Source: Candidatus Poribacteria bacterium
Lineage (GTDB): Bacteria > Poribacteria > WGA-4E > WGA-3G
Reading direction: 5' to 3'
NCBI GenBank assembly: GCA_003635255.1
Contig: PYJC01000094.1
Span: 1-32,932 of the forward strand
Length of the DNA: 32,932 nt
Every line of letters starts with the position of its first letter. Position 1 is the stretch's first letter. Below the pieces are notes generated by a model, which worked only from the letters and a program-made list of their open reading frames with translations, was not told where the DNA came from and searched no databases. The translations under genes and the position numbers were made by a program. Positions 6,535 to 15,081 of the stretch are shown piece by piece.

Positions 6535-8232
6535 TTATCTTACGCCTTGATTGTCTACAATCTCATGTCCTTCTTTAATGCGGAGAATCTGATTTGATTT
6601 TACATTAGAAAACCGTTCTATGCGTCCACTCTGCCAGTGGATTTCGAGGGTGTCAATTTCTGTCTGCTTTCCAAGCCCGAAGTGAACGCGTAAGTCGCTT
6701 TGGGAGAGGTAACTCGCGCCGCTCCGAACTTCTCTGAGAAGAGACAGATCGCCCGTTTTCACAATCACTTTTGTCCCGATACCTGATGCGTTGCTTTGGG
6801 TGCCGATCAGTTGGATTGTTAGCCAATGGTTGCTGTTGCCACCCTCGTTTCGGAGGAGTGTTGCAGGTTGGTTGGAGTTATTGAGGAAAATATCAATATC
6901 CCCGTCATTGTCGTAGTCGCCGAATGCTGCACCGCGGCTAACTTTTTTGGGCAGTTGTGCCAATCCGACTTCGACAGATGCATCGGTAAACTGGTAGGTG
7001 CCATCTTGTCGGCGCGTGTTACGGAAAATCAGATCGGATTGCGGATAAGTGCTGTCCGAAAATAGCGCGATGTTTGCTTGAAGATGTCCATTCGCAACGA
7101 AGAGGTCCAAGAGACCGTCGTTGTTGTAATCAAAGAATTCGACTGCCCATTTGAAATATGGGAGCGTCCCTGCGCCAATCCCGGCAGTAAAAGAGACATC
7201 GCTAAAAAATAGAGCATTTTCGTTTTGATAGAGGATCACTGGCAATGAAGAGGCATTGCTGACGACGAGATCAAGGTAACCATCGTTATCGTAATCACCG
7301 AATGCGCTACCCATACCGCTGCCCGGGAAGCCGTTCCCATCATAGCCTGTGCCTGTAAGGTCAGCAGTCTCAGTAAAAGTGCCATCGCCGTCGTTACGGT
7401 AAAAGAAATCCGCTTCCATATCATTGGCGATATGAAGGTCTGGGTAACCGTCATTATCGTAGTCCGCGACTGCGACAGCGAGACCGAGCGCACGATGTGA
7501 GATCCGTGCAGCTACAGTGACATCTGTGAAGGTGCCATTGCCATTATTGCGATATAGGATGTCGGGTTCGCTGACAAAGTGGCTGCCAGCAATCTGATCC
7601 GTCGGGCTACAATATGTTCTGATACCCCGTGTCTCCCACCAACGATTCTCGTCAATCGAGAATTTCATATAGTTGACGACATATAGGTCAACATCTCCAT
7701 CTAAGTCATAATCGAGAAAGGCACAGCTCGTTCCCCAACGTTCATCGCCGACACTGGCTTTCTGTGTAATATCTGTAAAAGTGCCATCGCCGTTGTTATG
7801 GTAGAGGATGTTGGGTCCGTAGTTGGTTACGTAAATTTCAGGGTAGCCGTCATTGTTGATATCGGCAGCAGCACATCCGACACCATAACCGGTATCTCCA
7901 ACGCCTGCGTTCTGTGTGACATCGGTAAAAGTGCCGTCCCCGTTGTTCCGATAGAGTGTATTTCGCTGGAGATGTGTTTGAGAGGCATCTTCAGCAACCG
8001 GTGGCGGGATATACGTGGCGTTCACTATATAAAGGTCGAGGTGCCCATCAGCATCATAGTCGAAAAAGAGTGCGCCGGATCCGAGGGTTTCAATGATATA
8101 TTTTTCGCCGGTTCTGCCATCGACATGCTGAAACGTGATGCCTGCAGCAGCAGTCGCATCAATGAATTGGACTTCGGCGGGAGTGGACATGCTCAGGATG
8201 CCAGAGAAGACAATACAACAAAAATATTTCAT
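6535..8232 (-). CDS. CRTAC1-like protein with FG-GAP repeats and ASPIC/UnbV domain, secreted
   Basis: A 565-residue exported protein. Residues 1-20 form a short signal peptide. Seven DxDxDG-type calcium-binding loops follow (for example DYDADGHLD, DYDLDGDVD, DYDNDGYLD and DYDNDGDID), each in an FG-GAP blade, together making a beta-propeller of the integrin-alpha type. The C-terminal 90 or so residues (from 'NHWLTIQLIG' to 'LRIKEG') are the ASPIC/UnbV domain, with its 'GIGTKV' and 'VHFGLG' signatures. These proteins are extracellular binding proteins whose ligands are mostly unknown. Its ATG overlaps the TPR gene stop by 4 bp (ATGA), so the two are co-translated. Confidence 0.9.
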   Translation of the reverse strand: MKYFCCIVFSGILSMSTPAEVQFIDATAAAGITFQHVDGRTGEKYIIETLGSGALFFDYDADGHLDLYIVNATYIPPPVAEDASQTHLQRNTLYRNNGDGTFTDVTQNAGVGDTGYGVGCAAADINNDGYPEIYVTNYGPNILYHNNGDGTFTDITQKASVGDERWGTSCAFLDYDLDGDVDLYVVNYMKFSIDENRWWETRGIRTYCSPTDQIAGSHFVSEPDILYRNNGNGTFTDVTVAARISHRALGLAVAVADYDNDGYPDLHIANDMEADFFYRNDGDGTFTETADLTGTGYDGNGFPGSGMGSAFGDYDNDGYLDLVVSNASSLPVILYQNENALFFSDVSFTAGIGAGTLPYFKWAVEFFDYNNDGLLDLFVANGHLQANIALFSDSTYPQSDLIFRNTRRQDGTYQFTDASVEVGLAQLPKKVSRGAAFGDYDNDGDIDIFLNNSNQPATLLRNEGGNSNHWLTIQLIGTQSNASGIGTKVIVKTGDLSLLREVRSGASYLSQSDLRVHFGLGKQTEIDTLEIHWQSGRIERFSNVKSNQILRIKEGHEIVDNQGVR

Positions 8233-9374
8233 TCGTCGTTGGAATACTCTTTCCGTTTTTTACGCGCATGTCGCGCCTCATTTTCTAACCCAAGCGCATC
8301 ACAAACTTGAGCAAGCGTATCCCAATAGTTTCCGTCAGTCGGTGCGAGGCGGACAGCGGTTCGCGCATGAGAGAGTGCTTTGTCCAAGTCCACCTTCAAT
8401 TCGGTATAGCAGACTGCGATGTTATTATGTGCAATCGCGAGGTCCGCATTGGCAGTGAGTGCCTGCTGATACGCTGCAATCGCGATCTCAACTTTTCCAT
8501 GTTTATGATAAGCATGTCCCAAATTGTAGTGTGCAGTCGCTAAATCCGGAGCAAGAGAGATGGCATGTTTATAGTTCGCGACAGCATCCGCAAAGCGGTG
8601 GCGCGCCAGGTAAACGATACCGAGATTGTTATAGCCCCTTGCGTCATTAGGATGTTTTTTCACCCACATTTCGGCTTTCTCAAGGAGTGGGTCTGTCTGA
8701 CGGAGGACTTTAAAAAACGTCATTGCTGCTGCAGCTTTCTCCTTTTCGCCGCGTTTGATGTAAATTTGAGCGAGTTGGTAATGTGCCTCTGTATTGTCCA
8801 CCTGAATTTCAATCGTTTTCTCAAAGGCAGTGATTGCCTTGTCTAAGTGTCTTTGTCTTGCATAGACTTTACCCAATCCTAAAATGGCATCAACATCTTT
8901 TGGATTGAGGCGTGTGGCTTTTTTAAAGGCGTGTGTGGCCTCATCAAAATTGGCTTGTTTCAAATGGACTTCACCGAGTCCGGTATAGGGATCTTCCCAT
9001 TCTGGGTCAATAGCAATTGCACGTTTAAACGCTTCAGTGGCGCGTGGGAGGTTCCCCTTCTTAAGATAAACCACGCCAATGTTATAGTGTGGTTCAGCGA
9101 CCATAGGGGACAATTCAAGGGTCTTCTGGTACGCATCAAGCGCGGCATCGTATTGCTTTAGTTCGGAATATGCGACCCCGAGTTTGTTGTAGATGATAGC
9201 GGAATCTGGATTAAGCGCGATGGCTTTTTTGTATTCGGAGATCGCTTGCTCGAATTCACCGATAGCGTGATAGGCAGTGGCATTCTTGTAGTGCTTTTCG
9301 GCAGGTGAAGCATCGGATAAGGCAGTGCTTCCGAAGGCACTGAAGAGGATAAATAGGGTGAGATACTTTAGCAT
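8229..9374 (-). CDS. Exported tetratricopeptide-repeat (TPR) protein
   Basis: A 381-residue protein with a hydrophobic signal sequence (MLKYLTLFILFSAFGSTAL) followed by about nine TPR units of 34 residues. Examples are 'AIAYHAIGEFEQAISEYKKA'-like and 'YNNLGIVYLARHRFADAVANY' segments, with Gly/Ala at the consensus positions. TPR arrays are protein-binding scaffolds; nothing catalytic is visible. ATG 9374 was chosen over the longer frame from 9503 because the signal peptide begins there and AGAGGA lies 8 nt upstream. The longer frame would run into the stop region of the LamG gene. It lies 55 bp after the LamG gene and overlaps the ASPIC/UnbV gene, which suggests a three-gene transcript. Confidence 0.85.
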   Translation of the reverse strand: MLKYLTLFILFSAFGSTALSDASPAEKHYKNATAYHAIGEFEQAISEYKKAIALNPDSAIIYNKLGVAYSELKQYDAALDAYQKTLELSPMVAEPHYNIGVVYLKKGNLPRATEAFKRAIAIDPEWEDPYTGLGEVHLKQANFDEATHAFKKATRLNPKDVDAILGLGKVYARQRHLDKAITAFEKTIEIQVDNTEAHYQLAQIYIKRGEKEKAAAAMTFFKVLRQTDPLLEKAEMWVKKHPNDARGYNNLGIVYLARHRFADAVANYKHAISLAPDLATAHYNLGHAYHKHGKVEIAIAAYQQALTANADLAIAHNNIAVCYTELKVDLDKALSHARTAVRLAPTDGNYWDTLAQVCDALGLENEARHARKKRKEYSNDE

Positions 9375-9429
9375 ACGCTTTTCCTCTGGTGTAAGGGTGG
9401 CGTTTGGACCACCCTTATCAAGCGTATTT

Positions 9430-10203
9430 TTAGTCGCGATCCGTTTTAATACTCGCCCATGTGGTCGCGAGTTTCTCTGCGGGTTCCACGGGTAGGAAAT
9501 CACCGGTCATAATTTCTTCGATTTCCGCCGCGGTGAGAATTCTATTGAAGATAAACACCTCGTCAATGATACCCGTGAAAAATTCCTCGCCGGGGTGGCG
9601 TGCACCGACCATAATGGACCCATCAATCTCAGCAACGGTTGGGGGTTTAGGCCCGCCGCCTGCTTTCTTGGCATCGTTGTAGATAATAACCTCTGATTTG
9701 GTGTCATGGGTCACCGCAAGATGGACCCAATCATTGGGTTGAACGTCATCGCTAACGGCTTTTTGTGCCCAATTGGGGGCACTCGACCAGAAATAGGTTT
9801 TCTTGTCGCCGTTTCTGAAAATTGATGCCCATTTCAGTGAGCCCGCCGTCACCATATAATTCCAGTCCCGAATTTGGTTATCATCGCGTTTGACCCAGAA
9901 AGCGATAGAGAACTGTTCTCTTAACTGCAAAGTATCGTTGATAGGTACTTTTACATGCTGTCCCTTCGTTCCGTCAAACTCTAATGCTTTGCCGAATTGC
10001 CCGTCTACCCATTTTGGATCTTTGATAAGTTCGCCATCGTGACCATGCACGGAACTATCTGCGGCATTGCCTCCCTTTCCTTCATCGAAGGAGAGGTATA
10101 AAACGAGAGATTTGTCATCCAACCCAGCATATAAAGATGTTGTAAGGGTGAACAATAAGAATATTGCGACAAGCACCCCTATAAATTGTTCAAATTTGAG
10201 CAC
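9430..10203 (-). CDS. Secreted LamG/concanavalin A-like domain protein
   Basis: A 257-residue protein. A signal peptide (residues 1-27, ending near 'TSLYAG') is followed by one LamG-like jelly roll. Typical family landmarks are 'LVLYLSFDEGKGGNAADSS', 'GQFGKALEFDG', 'FSIAFWVKRDD', 'WVHLAVTHD' and 'GIIDEVFIFNRILTAAEIEEIM'. This fold binds carbohydrate or protein ligands; no hydrolase residues are visible. The start is GTG, preceded by AGGAGG at 8-nt spacing. It leads the LamG-TPR-ASPIC cluster. LamG proteins of this form are abundant in Planctomycetes, Lentisphaerae and Poribacteria. Confidence 0.85.
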   Translation of the reverse strand: MLKFEQFIGVLVAIFLLFTLTTSLYAGLDDKSLVLYLSFDEGKGGNAADSSVHGHDGELIKDPKWVDGQFGKALEFDGTKGQHVKVPINDTLQLREQFSIAFWVKRDDNQIRDWNYMVTAGSLKWASIFRNGDKKTYFWSSAPNWAQKAVSDDVQPNDWVHLAVTHDTKSEVIIYNDAKKAGGGPKPPTVAEIDGSIMVGARHPGEEFFTGIIDEVFIFNRILTAAEIEEIMTGDFLPVEPAEKLATTWASIKTDRD

Positions 10204-10322
10204 AATGTATTCCTCCTTGAATCATGCAAAATACGGTAAGACTTGCTAAAACATCAAATCGGACATTAAGAGAAAAACTAACTTAAATTTGGACGACCGT
10301 GTAATTGGTATGTCGCAGAAAC

Positions 10323-12071
10323 TTAACAAGCACCACATTTCTTACAGACGGTCGTATCACACTCACTGGTCATAAAACCTTTCTCGTGTTTGTTGAACTC
10401 AAGTTGTAAGAATTGGGGTTTAACGTTCAGGTCGAGATGGTCCCACGGGTTGACCTCATGTAGGGGTCGTTGACGTGTCGCGTAAAAATCTGGCATTATC
10501 CCGTGTTTTCGGAAGGCTTGGTTCCATGATACACCGTTCGCGAGTTCAAGGATGACTTTTCCGAGTCGTCGGTCACCGCGTGCGAAAGCGGCTTCTTGGT
10601 GTGCGAGTCTGGCACTTGCGGACCCGACTTTTATGCTACCGAGTTGGTTAATTTCACGTTTCAGGAAATCAAGTTTTCGGGAGATGGTTTTTGGGGGTTC
10701 CATTGCTACCCACTGGAAAGGCGTATGCGGTTTAGGGACCATAGGCGAAATAGTAAAACTGATACGGGCTATTCTTCCGGTCCGCTTCGCATGCGGGAGA
10801 AGTATGGTGCGCATCTCTTTTGCCATATCAACAATGGCTTCGACATCTGCCGGCGTTTCATGTGGGACACCAATGAGGAAATAGAGACGCAGGTTGAGAA
10901 TATCACGCTTTAAGGCTTCTTCAAAAACGTGGTAGAGCCGTTCACGTGGAATGGCTTTATTGACGACCTTTTGAAGTTCTTCAGTGGCGACCTCTGGGGC
11001 AATGGTAATGGTGCCTTGTTCGCTGTCGGCGAGGGCATCAAGCAAGGGGGCGCGAACCGTTTCAGCACGGAGTGAAGCACAAGAGATACGGAATCCACGT
11101 TCAACGAGGCCTGAAGCGATTTTATCAATGTGTGGATGGTCAGAAATAGAAGCACCAACAAGTCCGATCCTGTCTGTAATACCCCGTGCTCGCTCGGCAA
11201 GCGTAAGGGTACTTTCCACAGAACGATGCCGCGGCCATCGGCGGGCATAATCAGCAACACAGAAACGACACTGCCTGCCACAACCCCGGACAATCTCTAT
11301 GAGATGTGCATTCGCGAACTCTGTATTTGGTGTGTGGATGTGCGTGCAAGTTTCGACATCATCAAGCTTTGGCACAGCCCCTGCGCGAATCTGAGGCGAG
11401 ATCCCCGGTTTTGGAGTGACCGCATCAATAGTTCCATCGTCGCGATACGTCACGTCATAAAAACTTGGCACATAAAGCCCGGGAACAGTGGCGAGTGTTT
11501 CGAGTAACTCATGCTTCGGGGCACCAGAGCGTTTCCACTCGTCAAAGTGCGCCATAAGTTGATGGATCACAAGTTCGGCTTCTCCCACAACAAAAACATC
11601 AACGAAATCAGCAATCGGTTCTGGGTTGTAGGAGATATTGATACCGCCCGCAATAACCAGCGGATCCCATTCTGTACGTTCTTCAGCAAGTGGTGGGATA
11701 TTTGCGAGTTTTAGGGTCCGCGGAATATTCACATAATCCGATTCAAAAGAGACAGAAAACCCGACGACATCAAACTGGTTGAGTGCCGTTTGCGTCTCAA
11801 ACGAGAAAAGCGGCTTTTTCTGGCTAACAAGTTTCTCAAGGTAATCAGATTCAGGCACAAAAACGCGTTCGCAAGCGGTGTCTGCCCGACTGTTTAGGGT
11901 TGCATAGATAACCTGAACACCAAGACTTGACATTCCAAGTTCATACGTGCTTGGATAGACAAGTGCGAACCTGTTAGGTTTTCTGAAATTATTTTGCGCA
12001 CCGTGTTCCTCGCTGCGCAGGTGTTGGTAGTGCTGTCGTAAATCCACTATTTGCCTCGGACATGCAGTCAC
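10323..12071 (-). CDS. B12-binding-domain radical SAM protein, TIGR03960 type
   Basis: A 582-residue protein. The N-terminal region (about 30-200) is the B12-binding-like domain of this family ('RFALVYPSTYELGMSSLGVQVIY', 'CERVFVP', 'LVIAGGINISYNPEPIADF', 'VVGEAE'). The radical SAM domain follows with the cluster motif C-x3-C-x2-C in 'RGCGRQCRFC'. The C-terminus ends in a small Cys cluster (CDTTVCKKCGAC) that may hold another metal. Family members probably modify RNA or a protein, but the substrate is not established. In many genomes the family is paired with a TIGR03936/DUF2344 protein and RNase G; neither is adjacent here. The start is GTG at 12071 with no convincing ribosome site, so the exact N-terminus is uncertain. 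Confidence 0.85.
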   Translation of the reverse strand: MTACPRQIVDLRQHYQHLRSEEHGAQNNFRKPNRFALVYPSTYELGMSSLGVQVIYATLNSRADTACERVFVPESDYLEKLVSQKKPLFSFETQTALNQFDVVGFSVSFESDYVNIPRTLKLANIPPLAEERTEWDPLVIAGGINISYNPEPIADFVDVFVVGEAELVIHQLMAHFDEWKRSGAPKHELLETLATVPGLYVPSFYDVTYRDDGTIDAVTPKPGISPQIRAGAVPKLDDVETCTHIHTPNTEFANAHLIEIVRGCGRQCRFCVADYARRWPRHRSVESTLTLAERARGITDRIGLVGASISDHPHIDKIASGLVERGFRISCASLRAETVRAPLLDALADSEQGTITIAPEVATEELQKVVNKAIPRERLYHVFEEALKRDILNLRLYFLIGVPHETPADVEAIVDMAKEMRTILLPHAKRTGRIARISFTISPMVPKPHTPFQWVAMEPPKTISRKLDFLKREINQLGSIKVGSASARLAHQEAAFARGDRRLGKVILELANGVSWNQAFRKHGIMPDFYATRQRPLHEVNPWDHLDLNVKPQFLQLEFNKHEKGFMTSECDTTVCKKCGAC

Positions 12072-12155
12072 AAAATGAGAAAATGAAAAAGTTATACAGG
12101 CAACATCGTGTTGTCAAAACGTAATGCTGCTTCAACTTTGTAAAGGCGCCTCAAT

Positions 12156-12203
12156 CAAGAAATCGTAGGCACAAGAAATCGTAGGCAACTTTTTAAAAGT
12201 TGC
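12156..12203. repeat. Tandem 16-bp repeat and adjacent palindrome downstream of ftsZ
   Basis: CAAGAAATCGTAGGCA occurs twice in perfect tandem (12156-12171 and 12172-12187). The second copy runs into the palindrome GCAACTTTT-T-AAAAGTTGC (12185-12203). On the minus strand this hairpin lies 30 nt after the ftsZ stop and could attenuate transcription into the radical SAM gene, although no long U-run follows. Confidence 0.45.
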
Positions 12204-12232
12204 ACTGATAGGGGACAATATAGTTATCGTAT

Positions 12233-13543
12233 CTATTTGTCGTTTTTATCCTTTTTTTGCACGCGCAAAAAAGCCGGAATTTCCCAATCTGTATCCCGGT
12301 GCTGTGTGCTTTGATCCCGTCTGCGCGTAGGTCTCCGCCCTCTACTTTGCGGTGCCGGCTCTTGCTCTGCTGGTTGTTCAGCATCTGCTCTCCGTCCACG
12401 AGTTAGTGGGGTAGATCTACCAGATGAGACTCTACTACCACTCGATCGGGGTCTGCCTCGACCTGCGATACGTTCTTCGGGCAGTGCTGACGGCTGTCTC
12501 TGATAGGTATCGACATCATCATATCGCGCAGATGGATTTCCACTGCCTACTGTTTCGGGTCTCGATGTGTATCCGCTATCAGCATCAAACCCGGTTGCGA
12601 TCACAGTGACAAGGACTTCGTCGTCGAGTTCCAATTCGTCTTTGTAAACGAGCCCAAAGATGATTTGTGCCTCGGGTGCAACATCCTTAATAACTTGCAT
12701 AGCTTCATTAAGTTCATGCATCATGAAATCAGGAGGCGCGGTTATATTGACAATCATACCGACAGCCCCAGCAATGTTTGTTTGTTCAAGAAGCGGGGAA
12801 CTAATGGCTTGTTCCGCAGCGATTGTCGCGCGACTATCGCCAGTAGCATGCCCCATACCCATCAATGCGCTCCCAGCCTCCCGCATGATGGATTCAACAT
12901 CGGCGAAGTCAACATTAATTTCGCCCGATTCTGTGACGATGTCAGAAATACTCTTAACACCGTGGAGGAGCACTTCGTCTCCGATTCGGAATGCTTCTCG
13001 AATTGGCAGTTTCCTGTCCATAGTGTCAATAAGACGTTGGTTGGGAACGACAATTACGGAATCGGCTGCTTGGCGGAGTTCCTCAAGACCTGTTTCTGCG
13101 GTGGTAGCGCGGCGTTGTCCCTCAAAGTCAAAGGGCCGTGTCACGACGGCAATTGTAAGTGCACCGCGTTCTTTTGCTTGTGTAGCAATGAGAGGTGCTG
13201 CCCCGGTTCCAGTACCGCCACCCATACCTGCGGTAATGAAGACCATATTTGCATTTTCGACGATCGTCTGAAGTTGTTCTCTATCTTCTTCAGCTGCTTT
13301 TCTACCAATCTCAGGGTCAGCACCGGAGCCTAAGCCTTCGGTAGTATTAAGGCCGATCGAGATTTGTGAGGCGCCACGGCAGGTCAGCAGTGCCTGCTGA
13401 TCGGTGTTGACAGCATAAAACTCTATGCCAGTGAGTCCAGCTTCAATCATACGTCTTACAGCATTTCCACCTGCGCCACCAACCCCTATGACTTTAATTT
13501 TCGCGCGTAAATTCTCAAATTCCTCTTGTTCAAATTCTATCAT
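12233..13543 (-). CDS. ftsZ: Cell division protein FtsZ
   Basis: A 436-residue tubulin-like GTPase that polymerises at mid-cell to form the Z ring. Visible motifs are 'GVGGAGGNAVRRM' near residue 20, the tubulin signature GGGTGTGAAP near 107, and the T7 loop 'NVDFADVESIMR'. The body ends near residue 325. A roughly 95-residue, Arg/Gly/Pro/Gln-rich disordered linker follows, then the conserved C-terminal peptide 'WEIPAFLRVQKK', the site bound by FtsA. It is the last gene of the dcw cluster. The ATG has no Shine-Dalgarno in range; an eight-codon upstream frame with a perfect one ends 8 nt before it, so initiation is probably coupled. A dedicated promoter lies upstream. Confidence 0.98.
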   Translation of the reverse strand: MIEFEQEEFENLRAKIKVIGVGGAGGNAVRRMIEAGLTGIEFYAVNTDQQALLTCRGASQISIGLNTTEGLGSGADPEIGRKAAEEDREQLQTIVENANMVFITAGMGGGTGTGAAPLIATQAKERGALTIAVVTRPFDFEGQRRATTAETGLEELRQAADSVIVVPNQRLIDTMDRKLPIREAFRIGDEVLLHGVKSISDIVTESGEINVDFADVESIMREAGSALMGMGHATGDSRATIAAEQAISSPLLEQTNIAGAVGMIVNITAPPDFMMHELNEAMQVIKDVAPEAQIIFGLVYKDELELDDEVLVTVIATGFDADSGYTSRPETVGSGNPSARYDDVDTYQRQPSALPEERIAGRGRPRSSGSRVSSGRSTPLTRGRRADAEQPAEQEPAPQSRGRRPTRRRDQSTQHRDTDWEIPAFLRVQKKDKNDK

Positions 13544-13551
13544 ATTGGATT

Positions 13552-13578
13552 TCAGTTACTATAGCAAAGACGCAGCAA
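13552..13578 (-). CDS. Candidate leader peptide upstream of ftsZ (8 codons)
   Basis: On the minus strand, AGGAGG (13591-13586) is followed after 7 nt by TTG, then CTG CGT CTT TGC TAT AGT AAC and stop TGA (13554-13552). The predicted peptide is MLRLCYSN. The stop is 8 nt before the ftsZ ATG, and ftsZ has no Shine-Dalgarno of its own. This layout fits translational coupling or an attenuation device. It is too short to judge by composition; the evidence is the perfect ribosome site and spacing. Confidence 0.4.
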   Translation of the reverse strand: MLRLCYSN

Positions 13579-13660
13579 CCTAATTCCTCCTATCATTGTA
13601 GCCTCAATCTCCAGACCGAGGTCCCTTGATAACGTTCGTTGATTCGCTTTTTCACATTAA

Positions 13661-13689
13661 ATTATACGGTATTAGAAAGGTTAAGTCAA
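13661..13689 (-). promoter_or_regulatory. Sigma70-like promoter for ftsZ
   Basis: Minus strand: TTGACT (13689-13684), 17-bp spacer, TATAAT (13666-13661). This is a near-consensus promoter in the 203-bp ftsA-ftsZ gap. Predicted start is about 13654, giving a leader of about 110 nt that contains the candidate leader peptide. It would allow ftsZ to be transcribed at a higher level than the rest of the cluster, as in other bacteria with internal ftsZ promoters. Confidence 0.7.
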
Positions 13690-13746
13690 GTTGTCCTAAG
13701 AGCCTAACTTGAATCAGGCTCCACTCTATTAATTAATGAAGTCCAA

Positions 13747-14973
13747 TTAGTATCCAAACCATTCTTTGATGCGTTGTAGGAATGCACTAACACCTCTATC
13801 CCCGTGACGTGAGTTGTGTTCTTGCTCTTCCCGCCGTAAGGATTCACCATAAAGTGCGAGTCCTATACTCGTAGCATACATCGGGTGATTTACTCGGTCA
13901 GTTAAACCTTGTAACCCGCGCGGATAACCGATCTGGACGCGCAGATGAAGCATAGTTTCAGTAAGTTCTTGAAGACCGTCCATAAGCGCGGTACCACCGG
14001 TGAGGACAAGCCCACCTGGAAGTGGAGTATCCCCTAACTCATAGCCAATTACCTCTAAGATCTCTGCCATACGGTACTCAATAATTTGGGCAAGTTCAAC
14101 TCGGTCGATGAAACGTGGGGGGCTGGCATCACTCGTGACGGGGATAGATCTGACATCATCTAGATCTACTAAGTCTGTCCAAGCGCAACCGCGGTGAAGT
14201 TTTAGTTCTTCTGCTTCCGGAAGGGTGACTTTTAAGTATTGAGCAATGTCGTTGGTAACGTGCTGCCCTCCAACAGGGATTACTGCTGTATGTTGAATAG
14301 AATCCTCTTTATAGACGACGATTTCAGTTGTGCCGTCCCCGATGTCAACTAAGGCGATGCCAACTTCACGTTCATCCCTTGAAACGACTGCCTGTGTTGC
14401 AGCCAGAGGTGCAGCAACAAGTGTCTCGATTATAGGGACCCCCGCCTTTTCAATACTATTGAGTAGATTCTGAATAGCCGTTGTGCCACCTGTAATAATA
14501 TAAGCATAAGCTTCAAGACGCGCACCCGACATCCCAATTGGTTCTCTGATACGGTCTTGGGCGTCAACAACAAAATTCTGTTGGATTACATGCAAGATCT
14601 CTCGATCAGCAGGAATAGAAATAGCCTTTGCGGCTATCATCGCACGGTCAACATCTTCCTGTGAAATTTCGGTATTCGCAACGGATACGACCCCATGCGA
14701 CGTTTGCCCAATGATATGGTCACCGGAAATACCGACACAGACAGAGTCTATTTTCACGCCTGCCATTAACTCGGCATTAGAAATAGCTTTACGGATAGCT
14801 TCCGCTGTTTGATTAATGTCAACAACAACTCCTGCTCGAAGTCCTTCAGCCTCTGCATGCCCAACACCAATGATCCCTATTTTTTGCGTACTACCTTGCA
14901 GCGTGTTTCCAACAACTACCGAAATTTTGCTTGAACCGATATCAAGCCCTGCGATAATATTTTGTTTTGGCAT
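13747..14973 (-). CDS. ftsA: Cell division protein FtsA
   Basis: A 408-residue actin-like ATPase that ties FtsZ filaments to the membrane. Phosphate-binding 1 is 'AGLDIGSSKISVVVG' at the N-terminus, phosphate-binding 2 is 'ALVDIGDGTTEIVVY' near 205, and the adenosine motif is 'GGLVLTGGTALMDGL' near 330. The SHS2/1C region with 'GISGDHI' lies between. The last residues 'SAFLQRIKEWFGY' form the amphipathic membrane-targeting helix, typical of the family. ATG with AGGAGGTG about 11 nt upstream. It lies between ftsQ and ftsZ, the classic order. Confidence 0.97.
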   Translation of the reverse strand: MPKQNIIAGLDIGSSKISVVVGNTLQGSTQKIGIIGVGHAEAEGLRAGVVVDINQTAEAIRKAISNAELMAGVKIDSVCVGISGDHIIGQTSHGVVSVANTEISQEDVDRAMIAAKAISIPADREILHVIQQNFVVDAQDRIREPIGMSGARLEAYAYIITGGTTAIQNLLNSIEKAGVPIIETLVAAPLAATQAVVSRDEREVGIALVDIGDGTTEIVVYKEDSIQHTAVIPVGGQHVTNDIAQYLKVTLPEAEELKLHRGCAWTDLVDLDDVRSIPVTSDASPPRFIDRVELAQIIEYRMAEILEVIGYELGDTPLPGGLVLTGGTALMDGLQELTETMLHLRVQIGYPRGLQGLTDRVNHPMYATSIGLALYGESLRREEQEHNSRHGDRGVSAFLQRIKEWFGY

Positions 14974-15081
14974 TTAAATGTTTTCACCTCCTTTTCCCTT
15001 AAACATCTTCAACATGAAAAACGATAAACAGGGATCTTATTATACGTTTCATAAGACCTATCGGTATTCATAAAATAGTCC

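Noticed and set aside
7798..8310. 170-codon frame antisense to the ASPIC/UnbV gene
   Set aside because: It is a shadow of the repetitive Asp/Gly coding sequence, with no ribosome site.
12665..13333. 222-codon frame antisense to ftsZ
   Set aside because: ftsZ on the minus strand is certain; this frame is a codon-bias shadow rich in Cys and His with no motif.
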